A DNA stretch of 64,000 bases from Ornithinimicrobium pekingense DSM 21552 (GCF_000421185.1 NZ_ATWJ01000011.1:1-64000), one strand, 5' to 3'. Positions 7,691 through 18,442 are shown, counted from the first letter of the stretch. Program-made: numbers and translations. Notes: generated from the letters alone by a model not told the origin.

Positions 7691-8283
7691 TCCTCACCAC
7701 GGTCCTGCAGGCGATCGGGCTGTTCATGGCCACCAACATCGATGACATCATCATTCTTTCTCTGTTCTTCGCCCGAGGCGCCGGCCAACGAGGCACCACC
7801 ACCCGGATCGCGCTGGGGCAGTACCTGGGGTTCGTCGGGATCCTCGGTGCTGCGCTGCTGGTCGCCTGGGGGGCCGGGCTGGTCCTGCCGTCCAGCGCCA
7901 TTCCCTACTTCGGGCTCATCCCCCTGGCGCTCGGTATCTGGGCGGCGTGGCAGGCATGGCGAGGCGACGGTGACGACGACGACGAGAAGGTCGAGGGCAA
8001 GAAGGTCGGCATCCTGACTGTCGCCGCGGTCACCTTCGCCAACGGCGGAGACAACATCGGCGTCTACGTCCCGGTGTTCCTGAACGTCAGCACGGCAACC
8101 GTGGTCATCTTCTGCGTCGTGTTCCTGCTGCTCGTCGGCGTGCTGGTCCTTCTCGCCAGGTATGTCGCCACCCGCAGGCCTATCGCCGAGGTGCTCGAGC
8201 GATGGGAACACGTGCTCTTCCCGATCGTCCTGATCGGCCTCGGCATAGCCATCCTCGTCAGCGGCGGCGCATTCGGACTCTGA
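7687..8283 (+). CDS. cadD: cadmium resistance transporter CadD
   Basis: Membrane protein of 198 residues with about five or six spans and the family motifs ATNIDDIIILSLFFA near residue 20 and FANGGDNIGVYVPVF near residue 120; the acidic residues inside these helices are characteristic of CadD/LysE-like exporters. An acidic cytosolic loop (DGDDDDEKVEGKK) links the two halves. Known role: Cd(II) resistance by efflux or sequestration at the membrane. The start is the GTG at 7687 overlapping cmtR; the frame runs further upstream but that part has cmtR coding sequence in another frame. Pairing with a Cd/Pb-sensing CmtR makes the substrate assignment strong. Confidence 0.9.
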   Translation: MILTTVLQAIGLFMATNIDDIIILSLFFARGAGQRGTTTRIALGQYLGFVGILGAALLVAWGAGLVLPSSAIPYFGLIPLALGIWAAWQAWRGDGDDDDEKVEGKKVGILTVAAVTFANGGDNIGVYVPVFLNVSTATVVIFCVVFLLLVGVLVLLARYVATRRPIAEVLERWEHVLFPIVLIGLGIAILVSGGAFGL

Positions 8284-8417
8284 CAAACCGGGACCCTACG
8301 AAGCGCCGAACGACGGAGCGTGACGCCTCCCATTCCGGGCGCCTGACCTGCGGGGCGTCGCCTGCTTCGGGCCAGCTATAAGGACTGGTTCCGATAGGGC
8401 TGTCCACCAGTATGGTA

Positions 8418-8433
8418 TATCGTTGGCACGATA
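8418..8433. promoter_or_regulatory. palindromic site upstream of the zinc-finger gene
   Basis: TATCGT-TGGC-ACGATA has perfect 6-bp arms, and GGT and ACC flank it symmetrically a few bases out. It lies 36 bp before the ATG at 8469. It could be a repressor operator, or the core site of the recombinase module, which ends nearby. Sequence alone does not decide. Confidence 0.4.
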
Positions 8434-8468
8434 AAGAACCGTGTAGTAGCGACCCACCGGAGACGCAG

Positions 8469-8927
8469 ATGGACACCACTGCCAGCAACGTCCCCAGTGT
8501 TGGGGACGCACCAACAACGCCTCGCGCATCGGGGCAGAAGGTCGTCTGCGGATGGTGCCGGACGGAAGTGACCGTTCCTCCCCGCGGGCGCGTCCCGAAG
8601 TGGTGCTCCAGCTCCTGCCGGCACCGCGCGTGGGAGCAACGGCGTGCCGCCGACGCCGGCCTCGCCGCAGTCGAAGTCGTCGACCGTGTGGTCGAGGTGG
8701 TGAGAGTCGAGAAGGTCGTCGAGGAGCGTCGCGTGCAAGTGCCCGTGCCCCGGTCCCCTCGGTCGACGCGGGACTGGGTTGACGTGCTGAACCGACTCGA
8801 TTGGGCGTTGCAGACCAACCGCATGGAACTCGACGACCTGGCCGAGATAGAGCCGGCTCTGGCCCGAGTCATCGCCGCCTACCGCGCTCGGAGCGACAAG
8901 CTGCACCTGCGTCGGGGGCGTCGATGA
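8469..8927 (+). CDS. zinc-finger-containing hypothetical protein
   Basis: Protein of 152 residues from the ATG at 8469; an ATG at 8412 in frame lies inside the palindromic control region and is unlikely to be the start. Near the N terminus it has CGWCRTEVTVPPRGRVPKWC-type spacing followed by SSSCRHRAWEQRRAA, a C-x2-C/C-x3-C treble-clef finger known from many uncharacterised actinobacterial mobile-element proteins. A Val/Glu/Arg-rich helix (VDRVVEVVRVEKVVEERR) probably forms a coiled coil, and a C-terminal helical region ends in a basic tail. Nucleic-acid binding is likely; specific function unknown. Confidence 0.6.
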   Translation: MDTTASNVPSVGDAPTTPRASGQKVVCGWCRTEVTVPPRGRVPKWCSSSCRHRAWEQRRAADAGLAAVEVVDRVVEVVRVEKVVEERRVQVPVPRSPRSTRDWVDVLNRLDWALQTNRMELDDLAEIEPALARVIAAYRARSDKLHLRRGRR

Positions 8928-9156
8928 CTCCTCCAGTTACAGGGCAACCCCGACGTCGTCATTGCCGACGCTACGGTGTGCAACCACCGCGGTGCTCAAC
9001 ACCGGGCACAAGGCCACAAGCCTGCAATGGGATCACCGCCCGGGGTCTGTCAAACGCGGCGAAGTGACGCGGTCTCCTGATGACGTGACCCGCCGCGACG
9101 CTGGGGTGCTGCTGAGGTGCTGCCCTGCCCGACAGGAGTGCGCCAACTAGGCTCTA

Positions 9157-9164
9157 TTGTACAA
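9157..9164. promoter_or_regulatory. palindrome before the toxin-antitoxin operon
   Basis: TTGTACAA is a perfect 8-bp palindrome 28 bp upstream of the antitoxin ATG at 9193. Its first six bases can serve as a -35 (TTGTAC), with TACCGT at 9181-9186 as -10 after 18 bp. Phd/YefM antitoxins bind short palindromes overlapping their own promoter, so autoregulation here is plausible. Confidence 0.45.
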
Positions 9165-9192
9165 AATCGCGGTTATGAGATACCGTTGATCC

Positions 9193-9456
9193 ATGAGTGA
9201 GATCACTGTCAGCGACGCCCGAGCTCGACTGGCGGATGTCGTCGATGCCGCCCGCATCGGGCACGACCCGATCTACCTGACCCGTCGTGGCCGGCGGGTG
9301 GCTGCCGTGATCGATGCCAACGATCTGGACGGGTTGATCGCAGCCGCGGAGGACCTTGCCGACATCGAGGCCGCCCGGGCCGCCCGAGCCGAGCTTGACG
9401 AGGGCGAGGCTGCCATCCCGTGGGATCAGGTCAAGGCTGACCTCGGCCTGGCATGA
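9193..9456 (+). CDS. type II antitoxin, Phd/YefM family
   Basis: Antitoxin of 87 residues. The N-terminal DNA-binding domain begins MSEITVSDARARLADVVDAA and continues to PIYLTRRGRRVAAVIDANDLDGL, the Phd/YefM fold. The acidic, Ala-rich C-terminal tail (about 55-87) is the usual toxin-neutralising part. Its stop overlaps the toxin start by 4 bp (ATGA), the standard translational coupling of such pairs. Known role: binds and inhibits the RelE-type toxin and represses the operon. A short or absent 5' leader is likely, given the -10 only 6 bp away. Confidence 0.9.
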   Translation: MSEITVSDARARLADVVDAARIGHDPIYLTRRGRRVAAVIDANDLDGLIAAAEDLADIEAARAARAELDEGEAAIPWDQVKADLGLA

Positions 9457-9707
9457 CATATCGCGTCGAGGTCGCGCCTGCCGCGGTGCGCCAGCTGCGT
9501 AAGCTCAACCCAGATGCGCGGCGCCGCGTGCAGGCAGCGGTCGAGCTGCTCGCGGACCAACCCCGGCCCAATGCGGCGAAGAAACTCGTCGGTGGAGACG
9601 GTGAGTGGCGGGTTCGCACTGGCGACTACCGCATCATCTACGAGATCCGCGACGACGTCCTTCTCGTCCTGGTCGTGGCCGTCGGCCACAGACGCGACAT
9701 CTACTAA
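9453..9707 (+). CDS. type II toxin, RelE/ParE superfamily
   Basis: Toxin of 84 residues, normal for RelE. Signature parts are YRVEVAPAAVRQLRKLNPDARRRV at the start, the KKLVGGDGEWRVRTGDYRIIYEI core with the Arg residues that contact RNA in known RelE proteins, and VVAVGHRRDIY at the end with the terminal His-Arg-x-x-x-Tyr motif. Expected to be a ribosome-dependent mRNA endonuclease, as for RelE of known function. All key residues appear intact, so the module is probably active. It is co-transcribed with the antitoxin and lies in the mobile region, where such modules stabilise islands. Confidence 0.9.
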   Translation: MTYRVEVAPAAVRQLRKLNPDARRRVQAAVELLADQPRPNAAKKLVGGDGEWRVRTGDYRIIYEIRDDVLLVLVVAVGHRRDIY

Positions 9708-9733
9708 CGTCGCTGACGATCCACCGAGTCCCA

Positions 9734-9934
9734 CTACGCCGGCGCAGGTCCGCTCGCGGCGGTAAGTTCCTCTTCCCGCTTTCGCAATGTGTTCCTAGTC
9801 AGGCTTCCCGAGTCCTCGAGAAGCTGGTCGAGGTCGTCGTGGTCGACGGTCCGTGAGGGCCATTCGGCGATGATTGCCCGTGCCCGCTCTGCTTGGGTGG
9901 GGTCTAGCTCGACCCCCAGCTCACGGTTGGCCAC
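9734..9934 (-). CDS. possible small helical protein, 66 aa
   Basis: Weak call. From a GTG at 9934 the minus strand encodes a protein of natural composition (TQAERARAIIAEWPSRTVDH, then DDLDQLLEDSGSLTRNTL), predicted all-helical and acidic. The upstream part of the same open frame looks like non-coding GC-rich sequence. It may be the surviving end of a larger gene of the mobile element. No family recognised. Confidence 0.3.
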   Translation of the reverse strand: MANRELGVELDPTQAERARAIIAEWPSRTVDHDDLDQLLEDSGSLTRNTLRKREEELTAASGPAPA

Positions 9935-10141
9935 GGCGGAGCTGCCTAGGTGTACTCGGCCGTCCCGGGCTCCCCGGTGCCCAACCGGGTCGAGCCCGCC
10001 CGGGAACCCACCCCGGCAGGGCCGCGCCGTGGCGCGGGCAGTGAGCGTGACCAAGGAATCGAACGGTGACAGGGAAAGACTGATCAGGATGAGCATCCAG
10101 GACAGCGACGGTGTGGACGAGGAGATGCATGGGTCACGCAG

Positions 10142-10978
10142 GTGGCCATGACGGCGGCCGCGCGGCTGGGTGAGCAGTTCGCCCGGTCGCGCGAGCAGCA
10201 GGCACACCAGGCCCAGGCGCACAGCGAGCAGGCGGCCCGGGAGCACCGGGAGCGGGTCAACGCCGAGCGGGAGGCGGCGCGGGCGTCCCTGGCCCGGGTG
10301 CACCAGCCGCAGTGGTGGGACAGTGCACGGGCCGAAGACGTCACCAACGCCTACGCCACCGCGAAGGCGTGGAGCGGGTTGGACCCCGAGGCCGTCCGTG
10401 CCGAGCAGCGCATCGCTGAGCAGGTGCACGCCCGGTACGGCCTCGACATCACCCGGGCCAGTGACCCCGCCGAGGTCAGCGCTGCCATGGGACGGGCAGA
10501 CGAGGCCAGGGCAGGGGCCGGTGAGCAGCGCATGGCGACCGGTGGGGACCGGGCCAAGGCGACCGGTGGGGACCGGGCAGAGGCGGCCGCGGTGATGGCC
10601 ACCGCCGAGGTCACCGACCGGGCCGCCGAGACTCACGCCCAGGACCTAGGCCACGGGCCGGTCGACGTGGCCGAGCCGCTTGCCGACAGCGGCTCAGTTC
10701 TGCCGCAGGTCGCCGCCGAGCAGGACCGCGCGGAGGACCTGCGTGGTGAGGCCGGGATTGCCTACGACAGCGCCGCACGGCGCGAGGCGATGGCCCAAGG
10801 GCTCGACCACATCGAGAACCGGGGGGCCGTCGAGGCGCGGGTGCGCTCGGACGTCGCCCAAGGCCGCCCACCCACGGAGGCGGTGACCAGCGCGCCCGGG
10901 CGGGCGCCCAAGGCCCGCAAGACGAGGGGTGCCCCACAGGCGGCCCGCGCGGTGCAGCGCACCGGACGCAGCCGGTAG
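10142..10978 (+). CDS. conjugative-element associated helical protein
   Basis: Hydrophilic protein of 278 residues from GTG 10142; an ATG two codons later (10148) is as likely. Residues 1-60 form an extremely Gln/Arg/Glu/Ala-rich helix, followed by a more conserved block around QPQWWDSARAEDVTNAYATA and EQRIAEQVHARYGLDI. Similar WW-D and RYG-D blocks occur, as far as I remember, in unnamed proteins of actinobacterial integrative conjugative elements. A short tandem repeat (ATGGDRAK/ATGGDRAE) lies near residues 131-147, and the C-terminal tail is basic and Ala-rich. A strong hairpin terminator follows immediately. Function unknown; a mobilisation accessory role is inference. Confidence 0.55.
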   Translation: MAMTAAARLGEQFARSREQQAHQAQAHSEQAAREHRERVNAEREAARASLARVHQPQWWDSARAEDVTNAYATAKAWSGLDPEAVRAEQRIAEQVHARYGLDITRASDPAEVSAAMGRADEARAGAGEQRMATGGDRAKATGGDRAEAAAVMATAEVTDRAAETHAQDLGHGPVDVAEPLADSGSVLPQVAAEQDRAEDLRGEAGIAYDSAARREAMAQGLDHIENRGAVEARVRSDVAQGRPPTEAVTSAPGRAPKARKTRGAPQAARAVQRTGRSR

Positions 10979-10997
10979 GTCCACGCAGCGGACAAAG

Positions 10998-11032
10998 CAA
11001 GGGGCCGACCCTGTCGCGGGGTCGGCCCCTTG
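10998..11032 (+). terminator. rho-independent terminator, 14-bp stem
   Basis: CAAGGGGCCGACCC (10998-11011) pairs perfectly with GGGTCGGCCCCTTG (11019-11032) around a 7-nt loop, followed by TCTTGT. It closes the gene ending at 10978. Confidence 0.85.
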
Positions 11033-11103
11033 TCTTGTCCCCCGGCGAGCTTGCCGCCGAGTACGGACCTCGCCCCGGCGCGCAAAGGTTAGTGCCCCTT
11101 CGT

Positions 11104-11350
11104 CATTCAGGGCGAAGTACCGACGGATCTCCAGCCGAAGAGGGCCGATGAAAGCCAATGTCGCCATTCAACATGCGATGCTCACAGTGATCTGGCACAT
11201 GTCAGCACCGGTGAGGTCTACGAGGACCTCGGCAGCGACTACCACACCCGGCGTCGCCCGGAGCGCGCCATAAACCGCGCCGTCGCCCAGCTCGAAGCCC
11301 TCGGCTATGAGGTCACTCTCCAGACGCCTTGCCCGGGACCGAGCACCTGA
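11104..11350 (+). pseudogene. C-terminal fragment of an IS110-family transposase, frameshifted
   Basis: Reading from about 11104 gives KYRRISSRRGPMKANVAIQ and HAMLTVIWHM, the conserved approach to the end of IS110/IS1111 transposases. One base is missing near 11205. In the next frame the text continues as STGEVYEDLGSDYHTRRRPE and then NRAVAQLEALGYEVTLQ, stopping at 11350. The N-terminal DEDD catalytic domain is absent. This is a dead relic at the right edge of the accessory region. Confidence 0.85.
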
Positions 11351-11585
11351 ATCTTCGCGTCAGGGTGTAGCGGGCGCTGGCGCGTCGGTCCGGGGGTAGG
11401 TGTCGAGGTCTTCGGAAGATGGAGGTTCTCACACCACCCATCTGGAAGACTTCACGTCACAGAGCGAGTGGGAGGGGCTCTACGAGCGGACGAGTCGGAG
11501 CTCGAGCCGGTCTCGGCACAGGCCCCCGTCCCGCCCTGAGTGCCCAGGGGTGCCACATTCGCGGCCTAGCCGAGCTGCGGACGGG
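11351..11585. other. intergenic, no gene recognised
   Basis: About 235 bp between the IS110 relic and the nrd promoter. No convincing frame, repeat or structure was seen. Confidence 0.4.
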
Positions 11586-11614
11586 TTGACGAACTACACG
11601 CGTGTGACTACTGT
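11586..11614 (+). promoter_or_regulatory. promoter of the nrdHIEF operon
   Basis: TTGACG (11586-11591), a 17-bp spacer and TACTGT (11609-11614). The predicted start of transcription, about 7 bp downstream, coincides with the first pairing base of the cobalamin riboswitch at 11621. Confidence 0.7.
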
Positions 11615-11620
11615 CCCTAG

Positions 11621-11823
11621 TGCTGGTTCGCTACACCGACCCCCACATGTTGGGTCGGTGTGGCGAGGCAAGAGGGAACCCGGTGTGACTCCGGGACTGC
11701 CCCGCAGCGGTATGAGGGAACGACCGGCGGCATTACGCACTGGCCCCACCAGGGCTGGGAAGCGTCGCCCAGTAGGACCACGCCACCTCGGCGTCCGCCC
11801 TCGAGTCCGAAGACCTGCCAGCG
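11621..11823 (+). promoter_or_regulatory. cobalamin (B12) riboswitch
   Basis: The aptamer core is directly readable: GGAACCCGGTGTGACTCC, then ACTGCCCCGCAGCGGTA (the B12 box region), and further on GAGTCCGAAGACCTGCC. The closing stem pairs TGCTGG (11621-11626) with CCAGCG (11818-11823). Downstream, GCCCGGT at 11833 can pair with ACCGGGC at 11868, a candidate expression platform before the nrdH ribosome site (GGAGAG, 11911). Known behaviour: adenosylcobalamin binding lowers expression of the downstream genes. Here these are a B12-independent ribonucleotide reductase, which implies a B12-dependent reductase elsewhere in the genome (inference). Confidence 0.93.
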
Positions 11824-11919
11824 CCCGGGTCCGCCCGGTTTGTCCGACCCATCGGTCTCGCGGGAAGACCGGGCGCACATCGGTGCTCCCCTCGCGCGAC
11901 CCTGCTTCGAGGAGAGAGC

Positions 11920-12168
11920 ATGTCGAGCGTCCCGATCACCGTCTTCAGCAAAGAATTTTGCGTGCAGTGCACCGCGACCTACCGCGCCCTGGACAAGCTG
12001 GGCCTGGACTACACCGTCGTCCGCATCGATGAGGACGAGGAGGCGCTGACCGCCATCATGGCGATGGGCTACATGCAGGCCCCCGTCGTCATGGCCGGCG
12101 CCCAGCACTGGTCGGGCTTCCGCCCCGACCTCATCAAGGCCCTGGCCGTGCAGACCAGCGTCGCCTGA
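11920..12168 (+). CDS. nrdH: glutaredoxin-like NrdH redoxin
   Basis: Thiol-disulfide protein of 82 residues that delivers electrons to class Ib ribonucleotide reductase, itself reduced by thioredoxin reductase. Redox motif CVQC at residues 14-17. The NrdH-specific signature WSGFRPD lies near residue 63, and there is no glutathione site. The ATG at 11920 has a good ribosome site (GGAGAG). First gene of nrdHIEF, 22 bp before nrdI. Expression is expected to respond to cobalamin through the upstream riboswitch. Confidence 0.96.
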   Translation: MSSVPITVFSKEFCVQCTATYRALDKLGLDYTVVRIDEDEEALTAIMAMGYMQAPVVMAGAQHWSGFRPDLIKALAVQTSVA

Positions 12169-12190
12169 CCCGCCTCGCCGCTGGCGCGCC

Positions 12191-12573
12191 ATGCAGGTCG
12201 TCTACTTCTCCGCGGCCTCGGAGAACACGCACCGCTTCGTGCAGAAGCTGGGCGTGGAGGCCGCGCGCATCCCCCTGCACCGCGCGGACGAGCCCCTGAA
12301 GGTCACCGAGCCCTACGTCCTGGTCGTCCCCACCTACGGCGGTGGGAGCACCGGCGGGGCCGTGCCCAAGCAGGTCATCCGCTTCCTCAACGACCCGGAC
12401 AACCGGGCCCTCATCCGCGGAGTGGTCTCCGCGGGTAACACCAACTTCGGCGAGGCCTACTGCCGTGCCGGCGACATCGTGGCCGCCAAGTGCTGTGTCC
12501 CCCACCTGGACCGTTTCGAACTCCTGGGCACCCCCGACGACGTCGTGCGGGTGCGCGAAAGGCTCACCACCTC

Positions 12574-12577
<4 letters not shown>
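12191..12577 (+). CDS. nrdI: NrdI flavodoxin-like protein
   Basis: Flavodoxin-like protein of 128 residues that supplies the oxidant for assembling the dimanganese-tyrosyl radical cofactor of NrdF. Visible parts: [18 protein letters not shown] (FMN phosphate loop), [19 protein letters not shown], and [17 protein letters not shown] contacting the flavin. It lies between nrdH and nrdE, and its stop overlaps the nrdE start by 4 bp (ATGA). Confidence 0.96.
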
Positions 12578-15744
<3,167 letters not shown>

Positions 15745-15745
<1 letters not shown>

Positions 15746-16323
15746 TGAGCGGCACCGAGAGCCAGGGCGTCGCGACGGAGGGCAACCTGTGGGCCGAGCG
15801 GACCGTCGTGGACCCCGGGGCAGCCGGTCGCACCGCTATCGACAGCGACCGATTGGGGGACAAGGCACCCGCCGACAGCCGCATCAGGCTGGCCCACATC
15901 ATGAGCGGCGCGGACACCAACCTCTACGGCTCCGTCCATGGCGGAGCGGTGCTCAAGCTGATCGACGACGCAGCTGCTGCCTCGGCCGCCCGCCACTGTG
16001 GCGGTCCCGCCGTGACCGCTTCAGTCGAACGCCTGAACTTCCTGGCTCCAGCCCAGGTGGGGGACTTGCTCACCGTCACCGCCATCGTGGCGGCAGTCGG
16101 CCGCACCTCGCTCGAGGTGCTCACCACCGTGGTCGCCGAGCGCTGGAACACTCCTGGTGAGGAACGTCAGATCGCCCGTGCCTTCCTCACCTTCGTGGCC
16201 GTCGACGCCGCGGGCACGCCCCGGGCAGTGCCCCGCCTGGTGCTCAGGACCGAGACCGACAACGCGCTCAACAAGGAAGCTGTCAGCCATCGTCAAGGGC
16301 GCGTCAGGACACCCCGGGAGTAG
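15745..16323 (+). CDS. hotdog-fold acyl-CoA thioesterase
   Basis: Predicted acyl-CoA thioesterase of the BACH/cytosolic type, 192 residues. The core reads IRLAHIMSGADTNLYGSVHG followed by GAVLKLIDDAAAASAARH, with the Asn and the HGG/GAV helix typical of the family. VERLNFLAPAQVGDLLTVTA and a C-terminal strand ARAFLTFVAVDAAG complete one hotdog domain. The first 40 residues are a poorly conserved extension; an internal start at the end of that stretch is possible. Start-stop overlap with nrdF places it in the nrd transcript, an unusual partner for a reductase operon; no metabolic link is obvious. Confidence 0.82.
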
Positions 16324-16469
16324 CCACAGAGCAACGACCCTCGGGCCCGCCACCCCGACCAGGCGACGGGAGCCGCATACTCGATCCCGGTCACCCTTGT
16401 TGAGCCCCTCCGAGGGAGAGTCATCACCGTGGGGTCGGCCAGCGTAGTAGCGTCGCCGACCTCACGTTT

Positions 16470-16890
16470 TCGGCGACGTCAGGTCGCCGCGCCCCCGGGG
16501 ACCTGGCTGACGCTACCTTCACGCGCCCCGGCCCGACGACCTCCACTGGCTTGGACGCACCTCGGCCTGGTGGTGACGGGGCAACGACTCGAACCGCATC
16601 GTGCGGTCCTGACCTGTCGGGGCGTGGAGCCGGACGACTGGTGTCGCCGGTGCGACTGCCAGGGCGTCCCTCGCGGCACCGTGGTCCGCCGGCTGGCGCA
16701 CGAGCCGTTCGGGTGGCGCCCCCCGACAGTGCTGCTCACCGCGCGCCGCTACCGGTGCACCGTTGGCGGTGTTCCAGGACACGGCCAGGCCCTCGGCGAC
16801 GCGGGCCGTCGACGCCGTCCTCGCCGAAGGCCAACGCGCTGCTGATCGCTGACCTGCCCGGCTGGACGGCGTTTGATGGGCTTACCGACC
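16470..16890 (+). pseudogene. degenerate ISL3-family transposase
   Basis: Transposase text is spread over frames: DATFTRPGPTTSTGLD in one frame, then LGLVVTGQRLEPHRAVLTC and VEPDDWCRRCDCQGVPRGTV in the next, then RRLAHEPFGWRPPTVLLT and RRYRC, the N-terminal zinc-finger domain of ISL3 transposases. Later pieces are DAVLAEGQ and LLIAD, with a large internal deletion between them, and the DDE catalytic domain is missing. An inverted repeat CGTCGCCGA/TCGGCGACG (16451-16478) sits just upstream. Frameshifts at about 16553 and 16840. A dead element. Confidence 0.8.
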
Positions 16891-17022
16891 CCGGACGTGC
16901 CAGCGTCCACTCGGGCGAAGTGACGTATCGGCGAGCGATCGCCCGGGGAATTTCGCTGAAGGGCCTGTTGGCGGCTGGGCGTGATGAGACGCCCCTCCGA
17001 GTCGGGACCTCCGACACCCCAA

Positions 17023-18147
17023 TCACTCTTTCGGGGGGCGGGCGAGTTCGGAGAGCTTGGCGGCGATCTCGGCGTCCCGACCCGCGGCTGCGTGCTGGTA
17101 GCGCAGCGCGGCCGCCACAGTCGAGTGGCCGAGGCGAGCCTGCAGCTCGGCGAGGGTGGCTCCAGTCATGGCGGCCATCGTGGCGCCGGTGTGCCTGAGG
17201 TCGTGGATCCTGAGGTCCTCGCGGCCGGCAGCGGCTCGGGCTTTGCGCCACGCCGTGTGCAGCACCGTCGGCTGTAGATGACGTTGGTGATCACGCATGG
17301 AAGGGAACAGCAGGGCGTCCGCTCCGGGCCGCACGTGCTTCTCCATGTGCTGCTCCAGGACGGGGACGATGTGCGGCGGCACGCTCACTTCGCGGGTCCC
17401 AGCGGCCGACTTCGGCGTGCCGACGATCGGTTGGCCGCGGACCCATGAGACGGCCCGGGTCACCTTGACGACGCCGCGGTTCAGATCGAGGTCGCGCCGG
17501 CGCAGCTCGAGCACCTCCCCCACGCGCAGCGCGCACCAGGCGCACAGCAGGACGAGGGCACCGAGCTGGTCCGGCATCTCCTTCACGAGCACGTCCAGCT
17601 CGGCGAGCGTCGCCGGACGGATCTCCTTCTTGGTCGGCGGGTTTGAGGCGGCACGGACGCGGCACGGGTTGCTGGCGAGGAGCTCGTCGGTGACCGCGGT
17701 GGTGAGGATGGCTCGCAGCAGCGCGTAGGCGCGGGCGTTGACCGTCGGGTGCTCCGGGAACAGGCCGGCCCACCACCGGCGCACAAGCGCCGGCGTGAGG
17801 TCGGAGACGAGCAGGTCGCCGAACTCCGGCGCGAGGTAGCGCCGCAGCAGGTGCTCGTATCCCTCGCGGGTCCGCGGCTTGAGGGACCGGTCGGCGAGCC
17901 ACTGGCGCGCGTACTCGCCGAACGTCGGCGGTGCCATCCGCCTGGCCAGCTCCGCCCGCCGCTTCGGGGCGACCCAGCCGTCCCCGTTCACCAGGGCCCA
18001 CTCCTTCGCCAGCCAGGCCTCGGCGTCAACCTTCGCGACGAAGGTGTGGGGAGCGGTGTGCCGCGCGAGGTCGGGCCCCACGTAGGTGGCCTGCCATCGC
18101 TTGGACGGCAGCCGCCTCAGCGTTCCGAAGCCTCGTCTCGATGCCAT
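17023..18147 (-). CDS. phage-type tyrosine integrase
   Basis: Integrase of 374 residues. It has an AP2/arm-binding type N-terminal region (RWQATYVGPDLARHTAPHTF), a SAM-like core-binding domain (PTFGEYARQWLADRSLKPRT onward), and a complete catalytic domain: Arg in CAWCALRVGEVLELRRRDL, a hairpin Lys in GTPKSAAGTREV, DLRHTGATMAAMTG (H-x-x-R), LQARLGHSTVAAALRYQHA with second His and the tyrosine. It starts 140 bp from the 3' end of a tRNA-Thr gene and reads away from it, the classic layout of an integrase that used the tRNA as attachment site. Only degenerate DNA follows, so the rest of the element seems lost. Confidence 0.92.
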   Translation of the reverse strand: MASRRGFGTLRRLPSKRWQATYVGPDLARHTAPHTFVAKVDAEAWLAKEWALVNGDGWVAPKRRAELARRMAPPTFGEYARQWLADRSLKPRTREGYEHLLRRYLAPEFGDLLVSDLTPALVRRWWAGLFPEHPTVNARAYALLRAILTTAVTDELLASNPCRVRAASNPPTKKEIRPATLAELDVLVKEMPDQLGALVLLCAWCALRVGEVLELRRRDLDLNRGVVKVTRAVSWVRGQPIVGTPKSAAGTREVSVPPHIVPVLEQHMEKHVRPGADALLFPSMRDHQRHLQPTVLHTAWRKARAAAGREDLRIHDLRHTGATMAAMTGATLAELQARLGHSTVAAALRYQHAAAGRDAEIAAKLSELARPPKE

Positions 18148-18251
18148 CGCGTCCCCATTTCGTGCATCATACGTGCACTAAAGGTGCCACTTCGTGCCCA
18201 CTTCTGACAACGTGTGACCACGACTGTTCAGGGCATGCCAGCGGCGTTTTT

Positions 18252-18281
18252 GCTGGTCAGAGGGGTGAAAACGCTGGTCAG
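18252..18281. repeat. paired 9-bp direct repeats in the attachment region
   Basis: GCTGGTCAG occurs at 18252-18260 and 18273-18281, 21 bp apart (two helical turns), each followed by a purine-rich G stretch, between the integrase start and the tRNA 3' end. Position and spacing suit integrase or excisionase arm-binding sites (inference). Confidence 0.4.
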
Positions 18282-18287
18282 GAGGAG

Positions 18288-18360
18288 AGCTGGCGAAGGG
18301 ACTCGAACCCTCAACCACCTGTTTACAAGACAGGTGCGCTACCAATTGCGCCACGCCAGC
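18288..18360 (-). tRNA. tRNA-Thr (anticodon TGT)
   Basis: On the minus strand the acceptor stem GCTGGCG pairs with CGCCAGC. The D arm is GCGC-AATTGGTA-GCGC, and the anticodon arm CCTGT-CTTGTAA-ACAGG places TGT at the anticodon. The T arm reads GAGGG-TTCGAGT-CCCTT. Length is 73 nt with discriminator, and CCA is not encoded. Its 3' end points at the phage-type integrase; no second copy of the 3' end was seen to the left in the window. Confidence 0.96.
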
Positions 18361-18442
18361 GGGCGGCCGGGGACGTCCCGGCCACCCGTCGATGATAAGC
18401 CGCTGCCGGCGCCTCTCCGACGCGGGTGGCGGGGCCTTTGCC

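Noticed and set aside
9789-10151. Plus-strand frame of 120 codons
   Set aside because: Ser/Arg/Pro-rich text without structure, opposite a more natural-looking minus-strand frame.
16323-17022. Second attachment site for the tRNA-Thr integrase
   Set aside because: No copy of the tRNA 3' end (GAGGGTTCGAGT or its complement) was found here or elsewhere to the left in the window.
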